Made by a program: the position numbers and the translations under genes. A stretch of DNA of 64,000 nucleotides, from positions 1,922,001-1,986,000 of the forward strand of contig NZ_CP049199.1 of the NCBI RefSeq assembly GCF_011045195.1, written 5' to 3'. The notes under the pieces are model-generated. The model did no database searches. It was not told the DNA's origin and saw only the letters and a list, made by a program, of their open reading frames with translations. The number at the start of each line of letters is the position of its first letter. Positions within the stretch are counted from its first letter, which is position 1. Shown in pieces: positions 50,795-59,054 of the stretch. This DNA is from Caulobacter soli (GTDB lineage: Bacteria; Pseudomonadota; Alphaproteobacteria; Caulobacterales; Caulobacteraceae).

Positions 50795-51289
50795 AACCCC
50801 CGACTGCCGCGATTGGCGGAGGCTCCAGCTAAACGAGAGCGGGGTTTCAGCAAGCGAGTTATCGTGCAGTGACTTATAAGTTCATGGAATATTTGTTATG
50901 CGCATAAATATCATTCGGGTTTTATATTATTGAATAGGTTGTGGTGATTAGGCGACACAAGTGAGTGTGTTGGATAGATGGTTATGCCGGGAGGCTTGAT
51001 TATTGATTGTGCCATCGTCGTGATGGCTAAAATGGCCAAGCGGTGACGCCTATCTGGTTCCGCTGACCCGCGATCCAAAGGTCATGGTCGCCCTATGGCC
51101 GGACGTCATCGTCGCGACCGAGCGCCGCAAGCCCTCAGTTTATCTCAAATCCTACTGATTTGATCTGAATTGATCAAAACCCACGCAACCGTCTTGATCG
51201 GGGCAGGGCCCTCGCGGATCAGGATCGGAAGACAGCTCTTGTTGGAGTTCAGCGTTGAGGGTTCAGCCGGCGAGCGGACAGGTCAGGGA
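50795..51289. promoter_or_regulatory. 495-nt divergent intergenic region with palindromes and a coding-like remnant
   Basis: The half nearest the receptor is AT-rich and contains the perfect palindrome TTATGCGCATAA at 50896-50907, framed by ATATTT and AAATAT. The half nearest the desaturase contains TCAAATC-N5-GATTTGA (51145-51163). Between them, 51024-51158 reads as an open, GC3-rich frame of 44 codons without a start codon (see separate entry). The desaturase ATG at 51290 is chosen over an in-frame start at 51170 that would overlap the second palindrome's downstream flank. Confidence 0.5.
51024..51158 (+). pseudogene. Coding-like remnant without start codon
   Basis: 44 codons ending in TGA, reading WLKWPSGDAYLVPLTRDP and later VMVALWPDVIVATERRK. 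Third codon positions are strongly G/C, as in the flanking real genes, yet no ATG/GTG/TTG with a ribosome site begins the frame. It looks like the 3' end of a decayed gene. I do not recognise the parent family. Confidence 0.35.
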
Positions 51290-52174
51290 ATGGCCGGCGT
51301 GGAATGGCCCACTGTCTGGCTAGCGGTGGCGATCTACGCTCTGTGGGCCGCGGCGACCTATTTCCACGACCGCTTGCCCTGGCCGTTCCTGGCGCTGGTC
51401 GGGGGATGGGTGATCGCCTGGCACGGATCGCTGCAGCACGAGATCATTCACGGGCACCCGACGCGATCGAGGCGCTTGAACACCGCGCTGGGCTTTGCGC
51501 CGCTGTCGCTGTGGCTGCCGTTCGAGATCTATCGCCGATCTCATCAGGCCCATCACGCCACCGAACACCTGACCGATCCGACGCATGATCCGGAGGCCCG
51601 ATATCTTCCGGCCTCGGCGTCCTGGCTCCATCGCGCCGTGGCGGCGATGCAGGCCACTCTGCTCGGGCGACTGGCGCTGGGCCCGGTGATCGAGATCGCG
51701 GCCTTCTGGCTGGACGAGGCCGGACGGGTGACGAGAGGCGAGCCGGGCCGTCTATGGCTATGGATCCAGCACGGCTTGGCCGTGGCGGTGGTTATCGCCT
51801 GGCTGGCGCTCGTGTGCCACATGCCGCTTTGGCTGTACGGCCTCTGCTTTGTCTATCCGGGGGCGGCGCTGTCGCTGCTGCGCTCCTTCGCCGAGCACCG
51901 CGCCGATCCCACGCCGCAACATCGCGTCGCCGTGGTCGAGCGCGCCCCCATCCTGGGCCTGCTGTTCCTGAACAACAACCTGCACGCCGCGCACCATGAT
52001 CGCCCGGGCGCGCCCTGGCACAGCCTGCCGGCGTTCTACAAGCGTGACCGCGAACGCCTGCTGAACGCCAACGGCGGTCTGGTCTATGACGGCTACGGCG
52101 ACGTCGTCCGACGGTTCCTGCTGAAGCCGCACGATGACGCCACCTATCCCGCCAGCGAGGGAGGCGTCGCATGA
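51290..52174 (+). CDS. Fatty-acid desaturase family membrane protein
   Basis: 294 residues from the ATG at 51290. The three histidine boxes of membrane di-iron desaturases/hydroxylases are present: QHEIIHGHP, RRSHQAHHATEHL and NNLHAAHHDRPG. Hydrophobic segments lie at the N-terminus (VWLAVAIYALWAA), before the first box, and at VAVVIAWLALVCHMPLWLYG. It could desaturate or hydroxylate a lipid acyl chain or another hydrophobic compound. The stop overlaps the next start by 4 bp, an unexpected partner for a desaturase. Confidence 0.87.
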   Translation: MAGVEWPTVWLAVAIYALWAAATYFHDRLPWPFLALVGGWVIAWHGSLQHEIIHGHPTRSRRLNTALGFAPLSLWLPFEIYRRSHQAHHATEHLTDPTHDPEARYLPASASWLHRAVAAMQATLLGRLALGPVIEIAAFWLDEAGRVTRGEPGRLWLWIQHGLAVAVVIAWLALVCHMPLWLYGLCFVYPGAALSLLRSFAEHRADPTPQHRVAVVERAPILGLLFLNNNLHAAHHDRPGAPWHSLPAFYKRDRERLLNANGGLVYDGYGDVVRRFLLKPHDDATYPASEGGVA

Positions 52175-53031
52175 CGGCCAAGGCTTGGGCAAGACGGGCG
52201 CCCGCGCGGACGGCGGCGCCGGCTAGGGGCAAGGCGGCCCTGGCGATGTACGACCTGCCGGAACTGCGCGAGGCCAACGACGCGCTCTGGGCCGCGATCG
52301 CGACACGATTGCGCGCGCGCAAGCTGTTCGACGTCCCGGACCGCCTGACGCGCGACGTTGCGCCGGACGTTCTGTGGACCGATCCCGATCTGATCCTCGC
52401 CCAGACCTGCGGCCTGCCCCTGGCGACGCGACTGGACCGCCAGGTTCGGGTGGTGGCCACGCCGCGTTATCGCGCCCGGGGCTGTGACGGGACCGATTAT
52501 CGCAGCGCCGTGGTCGTGCGGGCGGATCATGCGGCCAGTTCGCTGAACGACCTGCGGGCCGGGCGTTGCGCGGTCAACGACCTCGACTCCAACAGCGGCA
52601 TGAACCTGCTGCGCGCCGAGGTCGCGCCGCTGGCCAGGGGCAAGACGTTCTTCAAGTCGGTGATCATCACCGGCAGTCACCTGGCCAGCGCCGAGGCCGT
52701 GGCCACGGACGAGGCCGATGTGGCGGCGCTCGACTGCGTCACCTTCGCCCACCTGCAGCGCTGGCGCCCCGAGCTCGCCGCGCGTCTGCGAGTCCTGACC
52801 TGGACGGTTCGCAGCCCGGGCCTGCCGCTGATCACCAGCCTGACCACGAGCCCCGCTCAGCTGGCGGGACTTCGGGCGGTGCTCGACGAGGTCGCCGCCG
52901 AACCTGAACTGCGGGACGCGCGCGAGGCGCTTTTGCTGGACGGATTCAGCATGGTGCCCGCCGAGCAGTATCGCGCGGTCCTTCGGCTGCGCGACATCGC
53001 CCGCGACCTCGGCTATCCGCATCTGGCCTGA
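52171..53031 (+). CDS. PhnD-like binding protein without signal peptide
   Basis: 286 residues. The core starts ALAMYDLPELREANDALWAA and has RAGRCAVNDLDSNSGMNLLR, followed by VIITGSHLASAEAVATDEADVAALD, typical of phosphonate/phosphite binding proteins (PhnD fold), shown here in parts. The N-terminus is basic and Ala-rich with no hydrophobic signal, so it is predicted cytoplasmic. Proteins of this short PhnD-like type are often encoded away from transporters. Coupled by ATGA overlap to the desaturase. Role unknown; ligand sensing is one option. Confidence 0.78.
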   Translation: MTAKAWARRAPARTAAPARGKAALAMYDLPELREANDALWAAIATRLRARKLFDVPDRLTRDVAPDVLWTDPDLILAQTCGLPLATRLDRQVRVVATPRYRARGCDGTDYRSAVVVRADHAASSLNDLRAGRCAVNDLDSNSGMNLLRAEVAPLARGKTFFKSVIITGSHLASAEAVATDEADVAALDCVTFAHLQRWRPELAARLRVLTWTVRSPGLPLITSLTTSPAQLAGLRAVLDEVAAEPELRDAREALLLDGFSMVPAEQYRAVLRLRDIARDLGYPHLA

Positions 53032-53063
53032 AGCGGACGCCGTCGAGCCGGACTGGGCGCTCT

Positions 53064-54014
53064 CTAGTAGCCCGTCGCCGGGTCGACGCGGTCGAGCAGA
53101 TCCTCGCCGCGCGCGAACCGATCGAGATTGTCGCCCACCTTCTCCAGGAAGACGTGCCGCACCAGCGTGTGGTTGGACGCCACGTGCGGGGTGAGGCGCA
53201 CGCGGGGATGGGTCCACAGGGGATGACCCGCGGGCAGGGGCTCTGGCTCGGTGACGTCCAGGGTGGCGAACCCCAAGACGTTCGAGTCGAGGGCGGTGAC
53301 CAGGGCTTGGTGGTCGAGCACCGAGCCCCGGCCGACATTGATCAGATGCGCGCCGGGCTTGGCCTGGGCCAGAACCGCCGCGTCGATCAGGTTCCTGGTC
53401 TGCGCGGTGCCGGGCAAGGCGAGGACCAGGTGATCAGCGCTGGCGACGACCTCTTCCAGGGTGTCGAGCAGGTGGACTTCCGATACGGCGCTGGGCAGGT
53501 GGCGTTGGCGGCGAACCGCGGTGACGCGCGCCCCGAGCGCCAGGGCGCGACGGGCGACCGCCTGGCCGATCGCGCCGAAGCCGACCAGGCCGACCGTCGT
53601 CCCGGCCACGCGGCCGAGCGGAACATTGACCCATTGATCGGGCGACCTGGCGCGAACCGCCTCCAGGTCCTTGGATCGCAGATAGATCGCCGCGATCACG
53701 TAGTCGGCGATCTCCTCGGACGCCACGCCGCGACCGCAGGTGACGAGCGGGGCTTCCAGCAGCCAGGGCGGATAGAAGTCGACGCCGGCCGAGGCGCTGT
53801 AGACCCATTTGAGCCGGCCGGGCCAACCGGGCGGACGCGGCAGGTCCCTGGCGCCCCGCCAGGCGGGGCTGGGCCGGGTGATCAGGACATCGGCCTCGGC
53901 CGCCGTGCTCCAAGGATCGGCTTCAGGCGCGGCGATCAGGGTCGGCGCCGAAGGATGGCGTTGAAGTTGGGCGTTGAAGCTGTCCTCCATCTGACTGGCG
54001 ATGACGAGGCTCAT
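53064..54014 (-). CDS. D-2-hydroxyacid dehydrogenase
   Basis: 316 residues from the ATG at 54014. NAD site VGLVGFGAIGQAVARRAL, catalytic Arg in NVGRGSVLD, Glu in LDVTEPEPLP and His in LTPHVASNHT are all present. These enzymes interconvert 2-oxoacids and D-2-hydroxyacids. It is third in the leftward order monooxygenase, binding lipoprotein, dehydrogenase, 55 nt after the binding-protein stop, so it may act on a carbon product left after desulfonation. Confidence 0.88.
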   Translation of the reverse strand: MSLVIASQMEDSFNAQLQRHPSAPTLIAAPEADPWSTAAEADVLITRPSPAWRGARDLPRPPGWPGRLKWVYSASAGVDFYPPWLLEAPLVTCGRGVASEEIADYVIAAIYLRSKDLEAVRARSPDQWVNVPLGRVAGTTVGLVGFGAIGQAVARRALALGARVTAVRRQRHLPSAVSEVHLLDTLEEVVASADHLVLALPGTAQTRNLIDAAVLAQAKPGAHLINVGRGSVLDHQALVTALDSNVLGFATLDVTEPEPLPAGHPLWTHPRVRLTPHVASNHTLVRHVFLEKVGDNLDRFARGEDLLDRVDPATGY

Positions 54015-54069
54015 GCCGAAACTCCAAGGACTGTGTGGCCGACTGGCTCGAACGCTGCAGGCATGGCGA

Positions 54070-55104
54070 CTAGGTCTTTCGTTCGAGGATGGAATTGAAG
54101 CGGTCGTCCCATAGCGGGCGGACATCGACCGCCTTGGGGATCAGGCCCGCGCCGGCGAAGACGTCGGCGACCTCCTGTTGCGAGGCGATGGCTGCCGTGT
54201 TGACGGGCCGCAGGTCGTAGCTGGCGCTCTTGCGCGCGAACTGGTCGCGGACATAGGCCAGCGGCACGCCGATCTCCTGGGCGATGGCCGCGGTCCACTG
54301 GTCCTCGTGACTGGCGGCCCAGGCATAGCCCTGGCGGACGACCTGCAGATAACGGCCGATCAGCTCGGACTTTTTGGGGTCGGCCAGGGCGTCGACATGG
54401 GCCGAGACGATGTAGTTGCCCGACAGGAAGCCGAGCGCCGTCTTGAGAACCCGCGCGCCTTGGGTGGCCAGGGCCCGCTGGATCGGAAAGCCATAGATGG
54501 CCCAAGCGTCCAGGGCTCCGCTGGAGAACGCGGTCCCGCCGTCGGCCACGCCCATGGCCACGGGGGTGATGTCGCTCCAATCCAGACCCACCGAGCGGAG
54601 CATCTTGATCAGGAAATATTGCGAGGTGGTGGCGCGGACATAGCCGACTCGCTTGCCCTTGAGGTCCGCCAGGCTCGCGATGCTCGAGCCCTTGGGCACG
54701 AGCACGACCTGATTGTTGACGTCCCCGTGCAGCACGGCGATCTGGCGAAAGCTCTGGGTCGCGCCGGCCGCCGCGAAGACCGGCGGGATCTCGCTCATGC
54801 CGCCGTAGTCCAGGGCTCCGGCGTTGAGGGCTTCGATCACCAAGTGGCCGGACTCGAAGCGGGCGAAACGCACCTGGAAGCCTGGCGTCGTCAGCCCGGC
54901 CTGGCGCTGGAGCAACTGCTGGTCGCCTTCGCCCTTGCCGGTGATCGACACGCGCAGCACGGGCTCGGCGGCCTGCTCGCGCGAGCCGCAGCCGCTCAGC
55001 AGCAAACCGCCGCCGAGGGCCATGCCGGCGCCGAGCATCAGGCGGCGGCTCATGAGCGGCTCGGGCTCGCCGCCCGCCCAGGCCTGACGTTCCAAGTCGC
55101 TCAT
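54070..55104 (-). CDS. SsuA-like substrate-binding lipoprotein
   Basis: 344 residues. A 17-residue hydrophilic leader precedes MSRRLMLGAGMALGGGLLLSGC, whose lipobox LLSGC predicts lipid attachment. The fold is NMT1/SsuA (ADLKGKRVGYVRATTSQYFL, FSSGALDAWAIYGFPIQRAL). The ATG at 55104 has AAGGG nine nt upstream and lies 11 nt after the monooxygenase stop; a second ATG at 55053 would remove the leader. No permease gene is adjacent. Its operon partner is a flavin monooxygenase, so an organosulfur ligand is likely. Confidence 0.87.
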   Translation of the reverse strand: MSDLERQAWAGGEPEPLMSRRLMLGAGMALGGGLLLSGCGSREQAAEPVLRVSITGKGEGDQQLLQRQAGLTTPGFQVRFARFESGHLVIEALNAGALDYGGMSEIPPVFAAAGATQSFRQIAVLHGDVNNQVVLVPKGSSIASLADLKGKRVGYVRATTSQYFLIKMLRSVGLDWSDITPVAMGVADGGTAFSSGALDAWAIYGFPIQRALATQGARVLKTALGFLSGNYIVSAHVDALADPKKSELIGRYLQVVRQGYAWAASHEDQWTAAIAQEIGVPLAYVRDQFARKSASYDLRPVNTAAIASQQEVADVFAGAGLIPKAVDVRPLWDDRFNSILERKT

Positions 55105-55115
55105 GTCACCGACCC

Positions 55116-56459
55116 TTATTCGGCGGCGATTTTGTCGGGACCGGCGGCCCAGCGATGCTCGGGGACCGGCAGTCCCAGGTGGCCGCGCAGGGTGTCGTGC
55201 TCGTACTCGGTGCGGAACAGGCCCTTGGCCTGCAGCAGCGGCACGACCTTGTCCCGGAACTGGGCGAAGACGCCGGGCTTGTCGACGCGCAGGATGAAGC
55301 CGTCGACGGCGCGGCCGACGAACCAGCGCTCGATCTCGTCGGCGATCGTCTGGGGCGAACCGACGAAGTCCGAGCGCCAGCGCCCGAAACGCTCGGCCGT
55401 CTGGCGCAACGTCAGCTGCTCTTCCTGGGCGATCCTGACGATGCGCTCGGCGCGGCCCTTGTAGCTGTTGAGGCTGAGATTGCTGACGTCCGGGAAGGGG
55501 CCGTCGATCGGGTACTTGCGGAAGTCGTGATAGTTGAAGGCCCGGCCCAACTCGACCAGCGACTTTTCGATCTCGCGGCTGCCGGCTTGAGCCTCGGCGA
55601 TGGCCTGGGCCTCTTCGTCGGTGTCGGCGATGATCGGCGCCAGGCCTGGCAGGACGCTGATGTGGTCGGGATCGCGGCCCAGGGCGGCGGCGCGGGCCTT
55701 CAGGTCGGCATAGTATTCGACGGCTTCATCAAAGGTGTCGACGCCGGCGAACACGCCCTCGGCGATCCTGGCGCCCAGGTCGCGGCCCGGACCGCTGACC
55801 CCGGCCTGGAAGATCACCGGCTGGCCTTGCGGCGAACGCGACAGGGCCAGAGGGCCGGCGACGGAGAAGAACTTGCCCTTGTGGTTCAGCGCGTGCTGCT
55901 TGGTCTTGTCGAGGAACACGCCCGCGGCCTTGTCGCGCGGGAAGGCGTCGTCCTCGTAGCTGTCCCAGAGACCCTGGACCACGTCGACGAATTCGCCGGC
56001 TCGCTCGTAGCGTTCGCCATGCTCGAAGTGCTCGTCGCGGCCGTAGTTCTTGGACGCGCCTTCCAGGCCCGTGGTCACCACGTTCCAGCCGGCGCGGCCC
56101 TTGCTGATGTGGTCCAGCGACCCGAACTGGCGAGCCACGTTGTAGGGCTCCCAGTAGGAGGTGGTCAGGGTGCCGACCAGGCCGATCTTGGAGGTGCTCA
56201 CTGCCACGGCGGACAGCAGGGTCAGCGGCTCCAGGCGGTTGAGGAAGTGGGGCGCTGTGTCGGGGGTGATGAACGGGCTGTCGACGATGAACACCAGGTC
56301 GAACTTGGCCGCCTCGGCCAGGCGGGCGTTGTCGATGTACCAGTTGATGTCGATGCTCGCGTCACCGGCCAGGGCGGGGTCGCGCCAGCTGGTGTGGTCC
56401 ATGCCGACGCCGCCCAGGATGGCGCCGAGCTTCAGTTGACGGGTGGATTGCTGCGTCAT
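55116..56459 (-). CDS. FMN-dependent monooxygenase, NtaA/SnaA/DszA family
   Basis: 447 residues from the ATG at 56459 (GAGGG upstream). Landmarks: [59 protein letters not shown]. Same family as the monooxygenases at 11331 and 56782. It starts an operon with a binding lipoprotein and a D-2-hydroxyacid dehydrogenase and is divergent from the monooxygenase at 56782, so two related oxygenases share one control region. Confidence 0.87.
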   Translation of the reverse strand: MTQQSTRQLKLGAILGGVGMDHTSWRDPALAGDASIDINWYIDNARLAEAAKFDLVFIVDSPFITPDTAPHFLNRLEPLTLLSAVAVSTSKIGLVGTLTTSYWEPYNVARQFGSLDHISKGRAGWNVVTTGLEGASKNYGRDEHFEHGERYERAGEFVDVVQGLWDSYEDDAFPRDKAAGVFLDKTKQHALNHKGKFFSVAGPLALSRSPQGQPVIFQAGVSGPGRDLGARIAEGVFAGVDTFDEAVEYYADLKARAAALGRDPDHISVLPGLAPIIADTDEEAQAIAEAQAGSREIEKSLVELGRAFNYHDFRKYPIDGPFPDVSNLSLNSYKGRAERIVRIAQEEQLTLRQTAERFGRWRSDFVGSPQTIADEIERWFVGRAVDGFILRVDKPGVFAQFRDKVVPLLQAKGLFRTEYEHDTLRGHLGLPVPEHRWAAGPDKIAAE

Positions 56460-56781
56460 GGTCAAGCCCTCGAATTTGGAGCTTGAAGCTAGGGCGCGCG
56501 ACGCCACGGATGATAACGAGCACTGCTCAACAGCTCGATGATCAATTTCAATCTCAGTCTGAAAAAATCAATAATATCAGTGCCTCGGCGGCTTTTCTTG
56601 CGACGGCTGGAGAAAAACTGCGAGCCGGCGCGCGGCGAAACGCGGCCCGCGACAGGTCTCCTCAGAAATGCTGCGAGGACCAGCGACAAAACTGCGGCGC
56701 CGATCCTTGGCCAAGCTGGCGCCGGACGCCTATCTGCGGTTCCGAGGCGGCGGCGTCGAAGCCGGCCAAGAGGGATGAGCC
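56460..56781. promoter_or_regulatory. Divergent promoter region between two monooxygenase genes
   Basis: 322 nt. The centre (56530-56590) is AT-rich (TCAATTTCAATCTCAG and AAAAAATCAATAATATC), the rest is GC-rich. It must hold both promoters. Small frames on either strand have no ribosome site and no recognisable product, so I call no gene here. Confidence 0.45.
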
Positions 56782-58104
56782 ATGAGCAAGCAGTTGAAGT
56801 TGGGCGCGTTCATGCGGCCGGTCAGCATTCACACCGGGGCCTGGCGTTATCCTGGCGCGATCCCTGACGCCAATTTCAACTTCCCGGCCATGAAGCGGTT
56901 CATCCAGACCCTGGAGCGCGCCAAGTTCGACGCCTTCTTCATGGCCGACCACCTGGCCGTGCTGAACATGCCGATCAACGCCCTCAAGCGCAGCCACACG
57001 GTGACCTCGTTCGAGCCCTTCACGCTGCTGTCGGCCCTGGCCGCGGTCACCGAGAACATCGGCCTGATGGCCACGGCCTCTACGACCTATGACGCGCCCT
57101 ACCACATCGCCCGGCGCTTCGCCTCGCTCGACCACATCAGCGGCGGCCGGGCCGGGTGGAACATCGTCACCACCTCCAACCCCGACGCGGCCCTGAACTT
57201 CGGGCTGGAAGAGGACATGGAGCACGACGCCCGCTACGCCCGGGCGCGCGAGTTCTACGATGTGGTCACCGGTCTCTGGGACAGCTTCGCCGACGACGCC
57301 TTCGTCCGCGACGTCGAGGCCGGGATCTATGTCGATCCGACCCGAATTCACGTGCTCGACCACAAGGGGCCGAACCTGTCGGTGCGCGGGCCGCTGAACA
57401 TCGCCAGACCCGTCCAGGGTTGGCCGGTGATCATCCAGGCCGGCGCGTCGGAGGCCGGGCGGCAACTGGCCGCCGAGACCGCCGAGGTGATCTTCGCGGC
57501 CGGCGCCAATCTCGACGCCGCCAAGACCTTCTACGCCGACATCAAGCGGCGCATGGCGCTGATCGGCCGCGACCCGGACAGCCTGAAGATCCTGCCGGCC
57601 GCCTTCGTGGTGGTCGGCGACAGCGTCGAGGAGGCCAAGGCCAAGCGCGCCAAGCTCGACAGCCTTGTGCACTACGACAGCGGCATCGGCACGCTCAACA
57701 GCATGCTCGGCCACGATGTCTCGGCCTATGACCCCGACGGTCCCTTGCCGGAGATTCCGCCGACCAACGCCAGCCATTCGGCCCGCGAGCGGGTGATCGA
57801 CCTGGCGCGTAATGAGAGCCTGACGATCCGGCAACTGGCCGCTCGCGTGGGCAGCTATGGCGGACCCGCCTTCGTCGGCACGGCCCAGACCATCGCCGAC
57901 GAAATGCAGCGCTGGTTGGAGGAAGAGGGCTCGGACGGCTTCAACATCATGTTCCCGTACCTTCCCGAAGGCCTGGATGACTTCGTCGACAAGGTCGTTC
58001 CCGAACTGCAGCGGCGCGGGATTTTCCGCACCGAATATGAGGGCGCGACCTTGCGGGAGAACCTGGGCCTGCAGCGGCCGGCGAACCGGTTCTTTCCAAC
58101 CTAG
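56782..58104 (+). CDS. FMN-dependent monooxygenase, NtaA/SnaA/DszA family
   Basis: 440 residues with GAGGG upstream of the ATG. Landmarks: [60 protein letters not shown]. The PVSIHTGAWRYPGA start and DAALNFGLEEDMEHDARY resemble nitrilotriacetate/EDTA- and pristinamycin-type monooxygenases. A class II aldolase-like gene follows after 155 nt on the same strand. Substrate unknown. Confidence 0.86.
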   Translation: MSKQLKLGAFMRPVSIHTGAWRYPGAIPDANFNFPAMKRFIQTLERAKFDAFFMADHLAVLNMPINALKRSHTVTSFEPFTLLSALAAVTENIGLMATASTTYDAPYHIARRFASLDHISGGRAGWNIVTTSNPDAALNFGLEEDMEHDARYARAREFYDVVTGLWDSFADDAFVRDVEAGIYVDPTRIHVLDHKGPNLSVRGPLNIARPVQGWPVIIQAGASEAGRQLAAETAEVIFAAGANLDAAKTFYADIKRRMALIGRDPDSLKILPAAFVVVGDSVEEAKAKRAKLDSLVHYDSGIGTLNSMLGHDVSAYDPDGPLPEIPPTNASHSARERVIDLARNESLTIRQLAARVGSYGGPAFVGTAQTIADEMQRWLEEEGSDGFNIMFPYLPEGLDDFVDKVVPELQRRGIFRTEYEGATLRENLGLQRPANRFFPT

Positions 58105-58259
58105 CGTGGCGTTCCGCTAGCCGGGAAACAGCGACGGAACGGCCTCGGGATCCGCGTCGTCGCGGCGCGGTCGCCGGCAAATAAGCGCGTTGAAGAATGC
58201 TCGTTTGATGCGGCGGGGCGTGATCGCTCTAGATGCGGCTTTCAACAATGGAGGCTTGC

Positions 58260-59054
58260 GTGGCGGACGGTTTCATCCCGGGGGTCGAACCCATTCGGCA
58301 CAAGGTCAGCGAAGACGAGTGGCGCGTGCGCGTCGATCTGGCCGCGCTCTATCGCCTGGCGGCGCTGGAGGGGTGGGACGACCTGATCTTCACCCATGTC
58401 TCGGCGCGCGTGCCAGGACCCGAGCACCACTTCCTGATCAACCCCTACGGCCTTCGGTTCGGCGAGGTCACCGCCTCCAGCCTGGTGAAGATCGATCTGG
58501 ACGGCAATCTGGTCGAGCCAAGCGCGTACGGGATCAACTATGCCGGCTTCGTCATCCATTCGGCGATCCACGCGGCGCGCGAGGACGCCCACTACGTCAT
58601 CCACTTCCACACCGACGACGGCATCGCGGTCTCGTCGCAGAAGGAGGGGCTGCTGCCGCTGAACCAGCGCTCGCTGGGCGTCATCCCACGGCTGGCCTAT
58701 CACGACTACGAAGGCGTGGCCCTGCATCTGGACGAGCGCGAGCGGCTAGTGGCCGACCTGGGCGACAAGACGCTGCTCCTTCTGCGCAACCACGGCACCC
58801 TGGCCCTGGGCTCATCGCCCGGCGCGGCATGGCTGGGCATCTATCAGCTGGAGAAGGCCTGCACCGCGCAGATCCGTGCGCTCAGCGGCGGCCGCGACGG
58901 CGTGCTGATCGCGCCCCAGGCGGCGCAGGAGGAGGTGGCCCGATTGGTCGCTGGGCAGGGGCGTGGCACGAGTGATCGGGCCAGCACCGCCGACCTGGCC
59001 TGGGCCGCGCTGCTTCGCCGCGTCGACCAGGAGTCGCCCGGCTACGATCGCTAG
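58260..59054 (+). CDS. Class II aldolase/adducin-family protein
   Basis: 264 residues from GTG 58260, chosen because GGAGG lies 5 nt upstream; in-frame ATGs at 58233 and 58248 lack such a site. The fold is the zinc-dependent class II aldolase/adducin type: GWDDLIFTHVSARVPG, GFVIHSAIHAAREDAHYVIHFH with the metal-binding His pair, and LLLLRNHGTLALG. Relatives act on fuculose phosphate, ribulose phosphate or 2-oxo sugar acids; others are non-catalytic. The stop shares CTAG with the convergent amidase gene. Confidence 0.85.
   Translation: MADGFIPGVEPIRHKVSEDEWRVRVDLAALYRLAALEGWDDLIFTHVSARVPGPEHHFLINPYGLRFGEVTASSLVKIDLDGNLVEPSAYGINYAGFVIHSAIHAAREDAHYVIHFHTDDGIAVSSQKEGLLPLNQRSLGVIPRLAYHDYEGVALHLDERERLVADLGDKTLLLLRNHGTLALGSSPGAAWLGIYQLEKACTAQIRALSGGRDGVLIAPQAAQEEVARLVAGQGRGTSDRASTADLAWAALLRRVDQESPGYDR

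Noticed and set aside
56483..56785. 100-codon frame between the two monooxygenase genes
   Set aside because: It covers the AT-rich promoter island, lacks a ribosome site and overlaps the next start codon.
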